From assembly GCA_022791915.1 (NCBI GenBank), contig JAAWAB010000006.1, positions 1 through 38,626 on the forward strand: a stretch of 38,626 nt of DNA, in the 5' to 3' direction. This DNA comes from Clostridia bacterium. Its GTDB lineage: Bacteria > Bacillota > Clostridia > Christensenellales > Pumilibacteraceae. Both the position numbers and the translations under genes were made by a program. Position 1 is the first letter of the stretch; the number at the start of each line of letters is the position of its first letter. Shown here one piece after another: positions 19,351 to 29,500 of the stretch. The notes under the pieces are model-generated. The model was not told the origin of the DNA and did no database searches. It saw only the letters and a program-made list of their open reading frames with translations.

Positions 19351-20979
19351 ATGAAAAAGTTTCAACGACTGGCTGTTGCTATGATGGCAATACTGCTCGC
19401 GTTCGGTACGTCGGCTTGCGGCGTGCGCGAACAGGGTGAAGAAGTGGACGAAAACCGCACGCAGGTGTACGTCAACTACTACAACGGCGGACTGGGCAAC
19501 GAGTGGTTGCCCGCGCTCAAAAAGGCGTTTGAAGACAAATATCCGCATATTCAGATTATGCCGTTGCCCGGCAAAAACACCATGGACTCGGGCACGGTGC
19601 TCAACAACTTCGATACCTACGAGGGCGACTTGTTTTTTATGGACTACGTGGGTAGCGAACATTTGACGCAATTCCGCACAAAAGGATACAGCGCCGATAT
19701 CACCAAATACGTGCGCAACGAAAAACTCACGCCGTTCGGCGAAGACAAAACCATCTGGGATAAAATTACCCCTTCGGTGAAAGATTACTACGACCTCGAC
19801 GGTGCGGTATATTCACTCCCTTGGTATCAGGCAAGCTATCAGATGATTTACGATATCGAGCTGTTCGAATCGCAGAGTTTTTACGTAGACCCCGACGGGA
19901 ACTGGAATAACGGTAGCAACAAATCGCTCGGGCAAGATGGCGTTGCGGGAACGTACGACGACGGACTGCCTGTAACGCAGACCGACTTTTTCAACCTTTT
20001 GAACCGCATGGTAGAGAAAAACGTGTTGCCGCTCACGTTCTACGGCAGCGGTGCCTACTACTTCACGTCGTATCTTACCAACATGTTTGCCGATTACGAA
20101 GGCTACAACGATTTCATGCTCAATTATGTTCTCGAAGGGCAAGACAGTGATTTGGGTACGGTTACGCTGGAAGACGCTTACCGCCTGAAAAACGGGCAGA
20201 AGGGCAAACGGTACATTTTGGAATTTGCCGAACGCCTTATGGGCGATGCCGACTATTACAGCTCCAATACTTTCCAGACCTCGCAAGATAACTTTACGGC
20301 GCAAGACGAATTTTTATTGAGCGTGGAACTTGCCAAGAAATCATCGTCCAACAAACGGATTGCCATGTTGGTTGACGGACCGTGGTGGGAACGCGAAGCG
20401 TCGGCAACCATGAACGATATGGCAGGCGCCTATAAAAACGAAAACTACGCCTACGGAAAACGCGCGTTCGGTATTATGCCCATGCCGCAGGCGGACGACG
20501 GTTCGTCGGCGGAAGGCAATACAATCGCTTGCACGTCGGGTCGGTCGGTTATCTTTATGAACAACAATTCCAAAGTGAAAGACGAAGCGGGACTGTTCTT
20601 GCAATTCTGTCACTCCGAAGAAGGGTTGCGCATTGCCACCGTGGCGTCGGGTATCATGCGTCCGTACGACTACGAGATGCAAGAAGAGAACTTGAACGAA
20701 ATGACGCCGTTCGGAAAACTTGTCTACGGACACAACAAGTCGGCAAACGTCGTGTTCGAAGAACTGCCAATCAGTAAATTCTTGCAGGCGGAAGGCTCGG
20801 CATACTGCTCGTATTTGTTCACCATGGTTTCGAGCGCCGACACCACGGCAAACATCGCCAAATACTTCCAGCCGGGGCAGGCGGGGCACACGGTAGAAGC
20901 GTATCTTGCGGGTATGGCAATCGAGCAGACGCCTTGGCAAGACGCGGTGGAAGAATACCGTTTCCGTACGGAAAATTAG
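19351..20979 (+). CDS. ABC transporter sugar-binding lipoprotein
   Basis: 542 residues, extracellular solute-binding protein family 1 (CUT1 carbohydrate type). The lipoprotein signal is MKKFQRLAVAMMAILLAFG followed by lipobox TSAC (Cys23). The mature part opens with a typical beta-strand (TQVYVNYYNGG) and includes DGAVYSLPWYQASYQMIYD, common in sugar-binding proteins. A calcium-site-like insert lies at about 180-207 (DPDGNWNNG and LGQDGVAGTYDDG), and VDGPWWEREA and SGRSVIFMNNNSK occur further on. It is anchored on the outer face of the membrane and hands oligosaccharide to the two permeases encoded next. GGAGG precedes the ATG. It is longer than most maltose-type binding proteins, as expected for larger oligosaccharide ligands. 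Confidence 0.93.
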   Translation: MKKFQRLAVAMMAILLAFGTSACGVREQGEEVDENRTQVYVNYYNGGLGNEWLPALKKAFEDKYPHIQIMPLPGKNTMDSGTVLNNFDTYEGDLFFMDYVGSEHLTQFRTKGYSADITKYVRNEKLTPFGEDKTIWDKITPSVKDYYDLDGAVYSLPWYQASYQMIYDIELFESQSFYVDPDGNWNNGSNKSLGQDGVAGTYDDGLPVTQTDFFNLLNRMVEKNVLPLTFYGSGAYYFTSYLTNMFADYEGYNDFMLNYVLEGQDSDLGTVTLEDAYRLKNGQKGKRYILEFAERLMGDADYYSSNTFQTSQDNFTAQDEFLLSVELAKKSSSNKRIAMLVDGPWWEREASATMNDMAGAYKNENYAYGKRAFGIMPMPQADDGSSAEGNTIACTSGRSVIFMNNNSKVKDEAGLFLQFCHSEEGLRIATVASGIMRPYDYEMQEENLNEMTPFGKLVYGHNKSANVVFEELPISKFLQAEGSAYCSYLFTMVSSADTTANIAKYFQPGQAGHTVEAYLAGMAIEQTPWQDAVEEYRFRTEN

Positions 20980-20988
20980 GAGTAAGGA

Positions 20989-21930
20989 ATGGAACTACAC
21001 AAAAAACATACCATTTTCAACAACGGACACAGGCGGCGGCAGTGCGTATTCTACGTCTGCTTAATCGCCATACCCCTTGTGCAATTTGTTCTCATGTATG
21101 TATGCGTGAATTTCCGTTCCATTCTGTTCGCATTCCAGAAATACGACTACGAAACGGCGGACTACGCATTCAATTTCACGTACTTTGCGCAAAACTTCAA
21201 AACGATTACGTCCGAACTCTTTAAGGGCGAACTGTTGGGGCGTGCCTGGTGGAACTCCATAAAGTCGTATCTTGTAACGCTTTTAATCATTCTGCCGTTG
21301 CAGGTTTTCGTGGCGTTTTTCGTGTATAAAAAGTTTCCGCTCGCAGGGTACTTCCGCATTGTGCTCTATCTGCCCAGCATGGTGGCAGGCATGACAACCA
21401 TCATCGGCTTTAAGTACTTCGTGGAAAAGGGATTGCCCATGCTGTTCCCGAACATCAAAAAACTGACCGAATTCGGCGGACTGCTCGCCAACGATTCCAC
21501 CATTTTCAATACGTTATTGTTTTACGTGGCATGGACGAGTTTGGGCGGCGGACTCATTCTTATGACGGGTACCATGGCGCGCACCGATAAAGAAGTGCTG
21601 GAAGCGGCACATCTCGACGGCGTCAATCTCTGGCAGGAATTCCGCCACGTGATTTGGCCCACGCTGTATCCCGTGATTACTATTCAGCTTTACACGGGCA
21701 TTGTGGCAATCTTTACGGGCGGACCGCCTTTGTACCAATTCTATGCGTCCAACCTGCCCAACGAAGCGTCTACCTTACAATACTACTTTTTTACGTTGGT
21801 TATCGGCTCCACGTCGTCGCCCGCGAACTATCCCAAAGCGGCGCTGGGCGGAATTCTGTTCACGTTGGTTGCCGCGCCTATCGTCTTTTTCCTCAAATGG
21901 GTATTTGAGAAAAAAGACCCGAACAATTAG
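20989..21930 (+). CDS. Sugar ABC transporter permease (MalF/UgpA type)
   Basis: 313 residues with six hydrophobic segments, beginning YVCLIAIPLVQFVLMYVCV. The cytoplasmic coupling loop is the EAA motif EAAHLDGVNLWQEFRHVIWPTL at about 205-226, which docks to the ATPase. The N-terminus is short and basic. Starts 9 bp after the binding protein with AGGAG/AAGGA before the ATG, and is followed 15 bp later by the second permease. No ATP-binding gene lies in the unit, so a shared MsmX-type ATPase from elsewhere is expected. Confidence 0.94.
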   Translation: MELHKKHTIFNNGHRRRQCVFYVCLIAIPLVQFVLMYVCVNFRSILFAFQKYDYETADYAFNFTYFAQNFKTITSELFKGELLGRAWWNSIKSYLVTLLIILPLQVFVAFFVYKKFPLAGYFRIVLYLPSMVAGMTTIIGFKYFVEKGLPMLFPNIKKLTEFGGLLANDSTIFNTLLFYVAWTSLGGGLILMTGTMARTDKEVLEAAHLDGVNLWQEFRHVIWPTLYPVITIQLYTGIVAIFTGGPPLYQFYASNLPNEASTLQYYFFTLVIGSTSSPANYPKAALGGILFTLVAAPIVFFLKWVFEKKDPNN

Positions 21931-21945
21931 GGGGGGTGAGAACAA

Positions 21946-22836
21946 ATGAAACGAACAGCCATTGCGCATAAAGGCGTGGGCGCGCGTATCGTATCGGGTG
22001 TGATTTTCGCCGTATTGCTCGCTTACTCGCTCACCATTCTCGCGCTGTATATCTGGGTGTTGTTCTCGTCGTTCAAAACGCGAATCGACTTCAATACCAA
22101 CATTTTCGGTTTTCCCAAAACGTTCACTTTCGATAACTACAAAAACGCCATAGCCAACTTTCAGGTGCCCATTTTCCGCAACGGACGAATGGTAAAGGTG
22201 TATTTGGAAGAACTTTTGCTCAATTCGTTCCTGTATATTCTGGGCAGTAGTATTGCGGCAACGCTCACGCCCGCCATTGTGGCGTATGCAACCAGCAAAT
22301 TCGATTTTGCGTTCAATAAGGTGCTCGACGGTATCGTTATCGTAACTATGGTATTGCCCATTATCGGCGCCGAAGCCGCCACCATTCAAATGACCAAAAT
22401 TCTCGGCTTATACGACCGCATGATTGGCATGTATTTCATGAAACTCACTTTTCTCGGGTTTAACTATCTGCTGTTCAAGTCGGCGTTCCGCGGAGTGGAT
22501 AAGGCGTTTTCCGAGTCGGCGTATATCGACGGCGCGAGCGAGTTTCGCGTTATGGTGAAAATCAATTTCCCCATGGTAGCCAGCGTGCTCGCCATTGTGT
22601 TCGCCTTGCAACTCATGGGTTTTTGGGCAGACTGGACAACGCCGCTCATGTATATTCCGCATAAGCCCACCGTGGCGTACGCTCTTTACGAATTGCAGTT
22701 TTCCAGCGACCCGCTTCTCACCTTTAAGCCGTTACAGTTCGCCGCGTGTATTCTCGCGTCGTTGCCTACGCTTATTGTGTTTATCGTATTCCGCGATAAA
22801 ATGATGGGCGGCATCGAATTCGGCGGAATCAAGTAA
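21946..22836 (+). CDS. Sugar ABC transporter permease (MalG/UgpE type)
   Basis: 296 residues, six hydrophobic segments. The first is IVSGVIFAVLLAYSLTILAL, and the segment YIWVLFSSFKTRIDF is characteristic of MalG-type permeases. The EAA loop reads ESAYIDGASEFRVMVKINFPM at about 187-207. The C-terminus KMMGGIEFGGIK is close to the GLTAGAVKG-type tail of this group. The ribosome binding site lies in a seven-G run that overlaps the upstream stop codon (21930-21936). It pairs with the preceding permease to form the membrane channel. Confidence 0.94.
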   Translation: MKRTAIAHKGVGARIVSGVIFAVLLAYSLTILALYIWVLFSSFKTRIDFNTNIFGFPKTFTFDNYKNAIANFQVPIFRNGRMVKVYLEELLLNSFLYILGSSIAATLTPAIVAYATSKFDFAFNKVLDGIVIVTMVLPIIGAEAATIQMTKILGLYDRMIGMYFMKLTFLGFNYLLFKSAFRGVDKAFSESAYIDGASEFRVMVKINFPMVASVLAIVFALQLMGFWADWTTPLMYIPHKPTVAYALYELQFSSDPLLTFKPLQFAACILASLPTLIVFIVFRDKMMGGIEFGGIK

Positions 22837-22866
22837 AAAAACGACCCCAAATATAAGGAGGTAAAG

Positions 22867-24735
22867 ATGAAACGAAAAATTCTATGCGCGGCGCTTGCCG
22901 CACTCATGTTGCTTTGTACGGCATGTTCGGACGGAAAAACGCCGCCCGACGATAACAACGGCGGCAACAATAACGGAACCTACCACGTTGTCGTGGAAAA
23001 AACCAAAGACAAAATCTACGAAAAAAGTGAGCAAACCGTTGTTCTGCCAAACGACTGCGACGAAATGACCGAAACGGCAGGCGCCGAATTCGTTCGCCTG
23101 TTTACGGAAGCCACCGAGCTGTCGGTAGACATTGCCTACGAATCCGAAGTCACGCCTTCGGCAAACGGATACTACTATTTTATCGGCAACACCGACGCGC
23201 TTGCGGCGCAGAAAATCGACGCGTCCTATTCGCTATTGGGCGATTCGGGCGTGGTAATCAAAACGGTGGATAACGCCGACTATTTGGCTGGCGCCACGCA
23301 AAAGGCGATTTTATATGCCGTGTACGAATATATGAACCAAGCCTTCGGCTACGAGTTCTATGCCGCCGACGAAGCGTTTATAGGCGACGGCTCCGATTCC
23401 GCCCGCCTGCGGTTCGATATCGTGTATCGTCCGTCGGTAGCCAATCCGTGCATGATGGCAGGCGAACTCAACGGCGACGATACCCTGTATTACAAGTACC
23501 GTTTTCAGAATTACTATCAAACCTGGGTGGCGAAAAATTCGGACGTGTACTACGCACATACCTACTTTAAGATTCTGCCCAAAGAAAAGTATTTTTCCGA
23601 ACATCCCGATTGGTACAGCCCCGACGAAGAGCATAAAAATCTTTGTTTGACGCGCGACCCCGCCATGATTGACGAGTTTGTGAAAAACTGTCAAGAAGTG
23701 ATTGCGGCGGATAACGGGCACAACTATTTCATGCTCGGGCAGGAAGACAATTTTGAATTTTGCGGTTGTGAAAGTTGCAAAAAACGCATTGCCGAATTGG
23801 GCGGATTTTCGTCGGGCGTCATGATGGAATTTACCAACGAAGTGGTGCGCCGCTTAAACGACTGGATGGAAACCGAATACCCCGAGCGCAATATCACGTT
23901 TGTCACCTTTGCGTATAACCATACCAAAGAGCCGCCCGTAACGTATAACGAAAAAACCAAAACGTATCAGCCCGTAAGCGATACGGTGGTGGCGGAAAAG
24001 AACGTATCGGTGCAATACGTGATTAACATGTGCGATTACTACGCGCCGTACAACAAGAGCAAGAGTATCGTTGCGGCGCTCGACGGGTGGAGCGCATTGA
24101 GCGATTCGCTCACCATTTGGGAGTATTCCACCAATTTCGAGAACTATCTCGATTGTTTCGATAACTTCGGTTCCATGGCGGAAAACATCCGTTTGCTCGA
24201 AAGCCACGGCGTGGATTACATTGTGGAACAGGCGGCGTACAATACCTGCACCACCGCGTTTTCCGAACTGCGCCTGTATCTGTGGTCTAAACTGATGTGG
24301 AATTCGCAACTGAACACCGCCGACCTGATAGACGATTTCATGTTCCGCTACTATAAAGAAGGGGCGGACGACGTAAGGGCGTATTTCGACGAATTATATT
24401 CCCATGTGGATATGTTGGTGAAAGAGTACGGCGTTTCGGTTCGTTCGGGCGGCAACGAGTGCATGATTAAAACGTACTGGCCGTATTCCAAATTGAATTC
24501 GCTTAAAGAACACCTGCTCGATGCCTACGAGGCAATCAAGCCGTTGCAAAGCACTCAATTACTCCGCTACAATATGCTCCGCGACCGCATTGCCAAACAG
24601 GAACTTTGGGTGGACTATTGGACGCATAAATTCTATCCCATTTATCTCGACGACGCCGACGCGTTCTATCGCAACTGGGCGAACACGGCGCGTAAATTCG
24701 GGCTTACCATGATTCAGGAGGGACTGTATATCTGA
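22867..24735 (+). CDS. Lipoprotein with DUF4838 domain
   Basis: 622 residues. The signal MKRKILCAALAALMLLCTAC gives lipobox Cys20, followed by a Gly/Asn-rich linker, so it is membrane-anchored outside the cell. Residues about 50-185 resemble the N-terminal beta-alpha domain found before hexosaminidase-type barrels. The DUF4838 barrel follows: HTYFKILPKEKYFSEHPDWYSP (about 231-252), NLCLT, and the signature MLGQEDNFEFCGCESC (about 289-304) with Cys299, Cys301 and Cys304. No enzymatic activity is established for DUF4838; a glycoside-hydrolase-like barrel is the usual view. AAGGAGGT is a perfect ribosome binding site. The stop overlaps the start of a second DUF4838 gene by one base. Confidence 0.85.
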   Translation: MKRKILCAALAALMLLCTACSDGKTPPDDNNGGNNNGTYHVVVEKTKDKIYEKSEQTVVLPNDCDEMTETAGAEFVRLFTEATELSVDIAYESEVTPSANGYYYFIGNTDALAAQKIDASYSLLGDSGVVIKTVDNADYLAGATQKAILYAVYEYMNQAFGYEFYAADEAFIGDGSDSARLRFDIVYRPSVANPCMMAGELNGDDTLYYKYRFQNYYQTWVAKNSDVYYAHTYFKILPKEKYFSEHPDWYSPDEEHKNLCLTRDPAMIDEFVKNCQEVIAADNGHNYFMLGQEDNFEFCGCESCKKRIAELGGFSSGVMMEFTNEVVRRLNDWMETEYPERNITFVTFAYNHTKEPPVTYNEKTKTYQPVSDTVVAEKNVSVQYVINMCDYYAPYNKSKSIVAALDGWSALSDSLTIWEYSTNFENYLDCFDNFGSMAENIRLLESHGVDYIVEQAAYNTCTTAFSELRLYLWSKLMWNSQLNTADLIDDFMFRYYKEGADDVRAYFDELYSHVDMLVKEYGVSVRSGGNECMIKTYWPYSKLNSLKEHLLDAYEAIKPLQSTQLLRYNMLRDRIAKQELWVDYWTHKFYPIYLDDADAFYRNWANTARKFGLTMIQEGLYI

Positions 24736-26504
24736 TGAGAGAACGCGATGTGTTTGCGGCGCGCGATATGCCGCTCGTGTCGGCAAAAAAGAGCGATTAT
24801 GCGCTCGTGTTGCCCGATACGCCGTGCTCGTACGAGCAAAAAGCCGCCGCCGAGTGGAACGAACTGTGCGAACTTGCCACGGGCACGCGCTTGCCCGTTA
24901 TCGGCGAGAAAGACGCCGCCAAAAAGAAAAAGCGTATTTTTCTCGGCAAGGTGGCTTGCGCTACTGCGTTCGGCGTGACCCTTACGTACGATTCGTTGGG
25001 TAGCGACGGTTTTGTAATCAAGAGCAAAGAAAACGATTTGCTGATTGCGGGGGCGGATAGGGGAACGCTGTTCGGCGTATACGGATTTTTCGCCCGCGCG
25101 CTCGGCTACTGCTACTATGCCGAAGGCGAACGCCGTATCGAACAAACGGATACGTTGCCTTTTTATACCGCCGACGTCTGCGAAAAGCCGGATATCGACG
25201 CGCGCAGTTTCGGCTATTACGACGTGTATCATCTCGGGTATCCCGACATCGAGCAAAACGCCGACCGTCTGCAAATCGGTCGCAACAATTACAGCGACTG
25301 GATTATGGCGGGGCATACTTACTTTGCCATATTGCCCAAAGAGCAATATGCCGCGTCGCACCCCGATTGGTACAGCCCCGACGGCGCCAATCTGTGCCTT
25401 ACGGCAGACGGTATAGCCGAAGAGTTCGCCGCCCGCGTCATCGAAAAGATTGCCGCTACCGAAGGGCGTTACTGCATGATTGGGCAGGAAGATAATTTTA
25501 CCTTTTGCGATTGTCCCCGCTGTCGTGCCCAAGTGGAAAAGTCGGGTACCGAAAGCGCGGTAATGATGCGCTTTTCCAACCGCGTGGCGCGCATTGTGGG
25601 GGAGTGGACGCAAAAAAATTGCCCCGAGCGCGGCGTGCAACTGGTTACGTTTGCTTACAATAAAACAAGCGCTCCGCCCGTAACGTATAACGCCGAAAAA
25701 GACGAATATTCGCCCGTGTCGCCCGACTGCGTGGCGCAAGAGAATCTTTCGGTTATGTATATTCCGTTCGGAACGATGCACAACTATTCGTATACGCACC
25801 CAAAAAATCGCGTGCGCGGCGAAAATTTCCGCGGTTGGCGTGCGTGCGCCAAAAGCCTGTTTGTGTGGGACTATTGCGTGAATTTCGACAATTATCTCGT
25901 GGATTTCAACGATTACGACGTAATCGGCGAAAATTACCGCTTTTTCCGCGAGAACGGTGTACGCTTTCTGTTCGACCAAGGTCCGTACAACAGCAGAACG
26001 CCCTGCTTCGACGAACTGAAAATTTTCCTGCATGCGCAACTTTCCTGGAACAGCGAGCAAGACACCGAAAAGCTGATAGACGGTTTTTTGGCGGCATACT
26101 ATAAAGACATTGCGCCGCAAATGCGCCGATATTTAGACGCGGTGCGCGCCCGCTGGCGGCACATTTCTCTGCGGCTGGGCGAAGAAGTGCGCACGGGCGG
26201 CATGGACAGCAGCTACTGGCTGTTGCCGCAGTTTTATCCCAGAGATTTTCTTTGCGACTGTATGGAAATTTTCACCGAGGCGCGCGGCGTGCTCGAACGG
26301 ATTCGCATAGACGAGTGGGATAAATACGTGATTTTGCGTGAACGGCTCAAAAAAATCACAATCTCGGTGCGGTTCTTGCTGATAAAGATTTACGGCAGAT
26401 ATTACGGAAACGAACTGCCCGCAAAAATCAACGCCTTGCGCGCCGATATGCGCGCGTTCGGCATAAACGAAACCAACGAAGGCAACTTCTTGGAAATATG
26501 TTAA
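24735..26504 (+). CDS. Cytoplasmic DUF4838 protein, paralogue of the preceding lipoprotein
   Basis: 589 residues with the same architecture as the gene before it, but no signal peptide or lipobox. Shared blocks: GHTYFAILPKEQYAASHPDWYSP (about 193-215), NLCLT, and CMIGQEDNFTFCDCPRC (about 247-263) with Cys258, Cys260 and Cys263, then TFAYNKTSAPPVTYN. Its ATG overlaps the upstream TGA (TGATG), with AGGAGGG 12 bases upstream inside the preceding gene, so translation is coupled. An exported and a cytosolic copy in strict co-translation suggest that the same linkage is handled outside and inside the cell, or that one copy binds and the other cleaves. Both ideas are inference. Confidence 0.83.
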   Translation: MRERDVFAARDMPLVSAKKSDYALVLPDTPCSYEQKAAAEWNELCELATGTRLPVIGEKDAAKKKKRIFLGKVACATAFGVTLTYDSLGSDGFVIKSKENDLLIAGADRGTLFGVYGFFARALGYCYYAEGERRIEQTDTLPFYTADVCEKPDIDARSFGYYDVYHLGYPDIEQNADRLQIGRNNYSDWIMAGHTYFAILPKEQYAASHPDWYSPDGANLCLTADGIAEEFAARVIEKIAATEGRYCMIGQEDNFTFCDCPRCRAQVEKSGTESAVMMRFSNRVARIVGEWTQKNCPERGVQLVTFAYNKTSAPPVTYNAEKDEYSPVSPDCVAQENLSVMYIPFGTMHNYSYTHPKNRVRGENFRGWRACAKSLFVWDYCVNFDNYLVDFNDYDVIGENYRFFRENGVRFLFDQGPYNSRTPCFDELKIFLHAQLSWNSEQDTEKLIDGFLAAYYKDIAPQMRRYLDAVRARWRHISLRLGEEVRTGGMDSSYWLLPQFYPRDFLCDCMEIFTEARGVLERIRIDEWDKYVILRERLKKITISVRFLLIKIYGRYYGNELPAKINALRADMRAFGINETNEGNFLEIC

Positions 26505-26531
26505 AAAACAAAAAAACGGAGGGACAAAAAG

Positions 26532-29500
26532 ATGAAAAAAAGACTTGTGCTCGTATTGAGCCTGCTCTTGCTGTGCTGTATGGCGCTGTTTGCGGCGTGC
26601 GGAGACGGTAAGACCGACGACAACCAGAAGCCGGGTGGGGACGACAATCCGCCTCTCGCAACCGAAGCTACCTATAAAACCGAGTACTGGTTGGAAGGCG
26701 ACGACGGCACCTATGCCGTAGATGCAACCTACGGAGAAACGCTCACGGGAACGATAGATGCCACCGTGAAAATCGAACAGAAAGAAATAAAAGGCTATAT
26801 TTTCGAGAGCGACCACAAATCCAACGTAGTGCGCGGCAAAGTGCTTGCCGACGGCTCGCTTGTGCTCAAAGCGTATTACAGCAAAGACTACACGGGCAGA
26901 GTGACGTTTGAAACCGAATTGCCCGATACCATCGATTTGTTAAAAGGAACCAAATCGCAACTTGCCGTAACCGTAAAGGTAGACGGCGAAACCGTAACCG
27001 ACGGAATTGTATATTCGAGCAGCACGAGCTACGTGGGCGTGAGCAGCAACGGTGAACTCGACCCCAAAATGCGCGGCGAATCGGATATTTCGGTGGGTTA
27101 TAAAAACGTGAGCAAAACGTTCCATGCCACCGTATACGATAAATTCATTGCCACCGAAACCGATTTTTGGAGCATATACGACCACCTTTCGTACTGGTAT
27201 AAATTTACGGCGGACGTCACGCTTTCCGAGTGCACGGTAGAACATTTTGCCGACCCGAACGCCGACCCCAAAACGCAACCCGAACTGTATCAAGGGTACG
27301 GCGTGAATAAGGACTTCACGGGCGTGCTCGACGGCGGCAACCACACGCTTACCTATTCCGATTCCCGCCTGTTCCATTGGGTGTCGGGCGCGGGTACGGT
27401 TATCCGCAATATCACGCTCAACGCAAACGGCGGCTTTTACTGGGGTTCAACAATCAGCTACGGATTGAGTGCCAACGCGCTTGTTGAAAATGTGACGGTG
27501 AACGCACAGTTTGTGCACGACGGTTGTTGGCGGTATGCGGGCGGTATCTGGATGCACATCGGCGAAGGCGACACAATCGGCAACGGCGGTATGTTTGCCA
27601 TGGTAGAAGGCGGCGCCACCGTTAAAGATTGCACCGTCAATCTCGATATAACGCAACAGAAAGAAGCGAATATTCCCAACTTCGGCGGAATCGCTTATCT
27701 GGCGCAAACGGGTGCGTTAATCGAAGATTGCAATATTATTTCCACCGACGGAAGTATTTCGGTTGTGTGCCTGAACACGGGCGCTACCGTAAACAACAGC
27801 ACGGTGTCGGCGCGCGAAAAAACCACCTATTCCGTGGAATACTATAAAGAAAACGAGAGCGGCGCGTTTGTCAAAGACGACATGCTCACCGAAACGTTTG
27901 ATTCGTATGTGGGATTTTCGGTAAGCGTTACGCCCAAATCCATGGCGGGATTTGCGTTCGATACGAATAACGAAAACAATGTGCTTTCGGGCACCGTTGC
28001 GGCGGACGGCGCGCTTACGCTCAAACTTTACTACAATAAGAGTACCGTATTGTTTGAAACCGAAACACCCGATTCGTTCGACCTTGTGGGCGCAAATTCC
28101 ACCTGCGAACTGGCAATCACCGTAACCGACAACGGCGAAATCGTAACGCACGGTATCCAATACACCGCAACTTCGGGCGACGTTCTCACCGTTTCCGAAA
28201 GCGGTATGGTGTCGGCAATCAAAGGCGGCAAAGGTACCGTAACCGTGGAATACGCGGGCGCAACCAAGGAATTCACCGTAACGGTGTACGATAAACTGAT
28301 TGCATCCGAAGCCGATTGGTTCGGAATTTATGAAAACGACGTAACTCTTGCGGGTTGGTATAAATTCTCGGATAACGTAACGCTCACGCAATCGTCTGTG
28401 GAATATTTCAACGGAGAAGGGCAAGGGCACACAATCAACCACACGTTCTCGGGACGTATCGACGGTAACGGAAAATCGCTCACGTATACCCGCGCTGACA
28501 GCACGACGGCAAACAATAACCGTCTGTTCCATTCGTTCACGGGCACCATCGAGAATCTCACCTATAACGCGGGTAGCGGATTCTATTGGGGCAGTACGAT
28601 TGCTTATTTCATCACGGGCGGCACGTTTAAGAATGTGACCGTCACAACGGAATTCGACAGAGAAAACACGTATCAGTTTGCCGATGGATTTATCGTCGCG
28701 CCCGGGTCGGGTGTGTTCGGCGTTTGGTCGGACGGTTTGACGGCGGAAAATTGCACGATTAACGTTACGCTTTCGGGGATTGCGTCGGCGTCGTACTATT
28801 GCGGCGTTGCCTACGAACTGAAAAATTCCACGCTTAAAAACGTGACGGTAAACAGCACGGTGGAAATTCCGCTCTTTGCCGATAATGCGGGAACACCCAA
28901 CACGGTAGAAAATTCGCAAGTAGTCGTGCCCGAAATCGTTTGGACGGAAATTGCGAGCGAAGAAGATTGGTGGAATATGTACAAAAACGGAACTACCATT
29001 TCGGGGCATTATAAGCTGACAAAAGATGTTACGCTGGAAAATAATTCTTGCGCGGGAGAAGAATATAAAAAGAATTACGTGTTTGCCGGCGTGCTCAACG
29101 GGGGGGGGTACACGCTTAAATATGCGGGAAACCGCTTGTTTCACACGGTAAACGGTACAATTGAGAATATTACGCTTGATGCGGGAGAAGGATACTACTG
29201 GGGTAGCGCGATTGCGTTTTTTATTAACAACGGCGCCGTTCTTAAAAATATTGCCGTTAGTGCAAATTTCACAAGCAACGAAACGCGTCAGTATTCGGCT
29301 CTGGGGGAATGGCTTACAGCGCCCGGCACAGGGGGCTTGTGCGTGTGGCTCACCGCAACGGTGGAAAACGTGACAATCAACGTAACGCTTTCGGGTACGG
29401 CTACCAATGCGTACAACTTTGGTATCGCTTACGATTGCACGGGTTCTACGCTGAAAAACATTACGGTTAATTCTGCGTCCGACTTAACGCTGTACAGTTC

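Noticed and set aside
24714..26120. Long open frame antisense to the second DUF4838 gene
   Set aside because: It mirrors the sense codons of a gene with clear family motifs; it has no ribosome binding site or promoter, and His/Arg/Phe-rich composition typical of antisense frames here.
27717..29144. Long open frame antisense to the modular lipoprotein gene
   Set aside because: Same pattern of antisense openness caused by codon bias; no family motif and no start signals.
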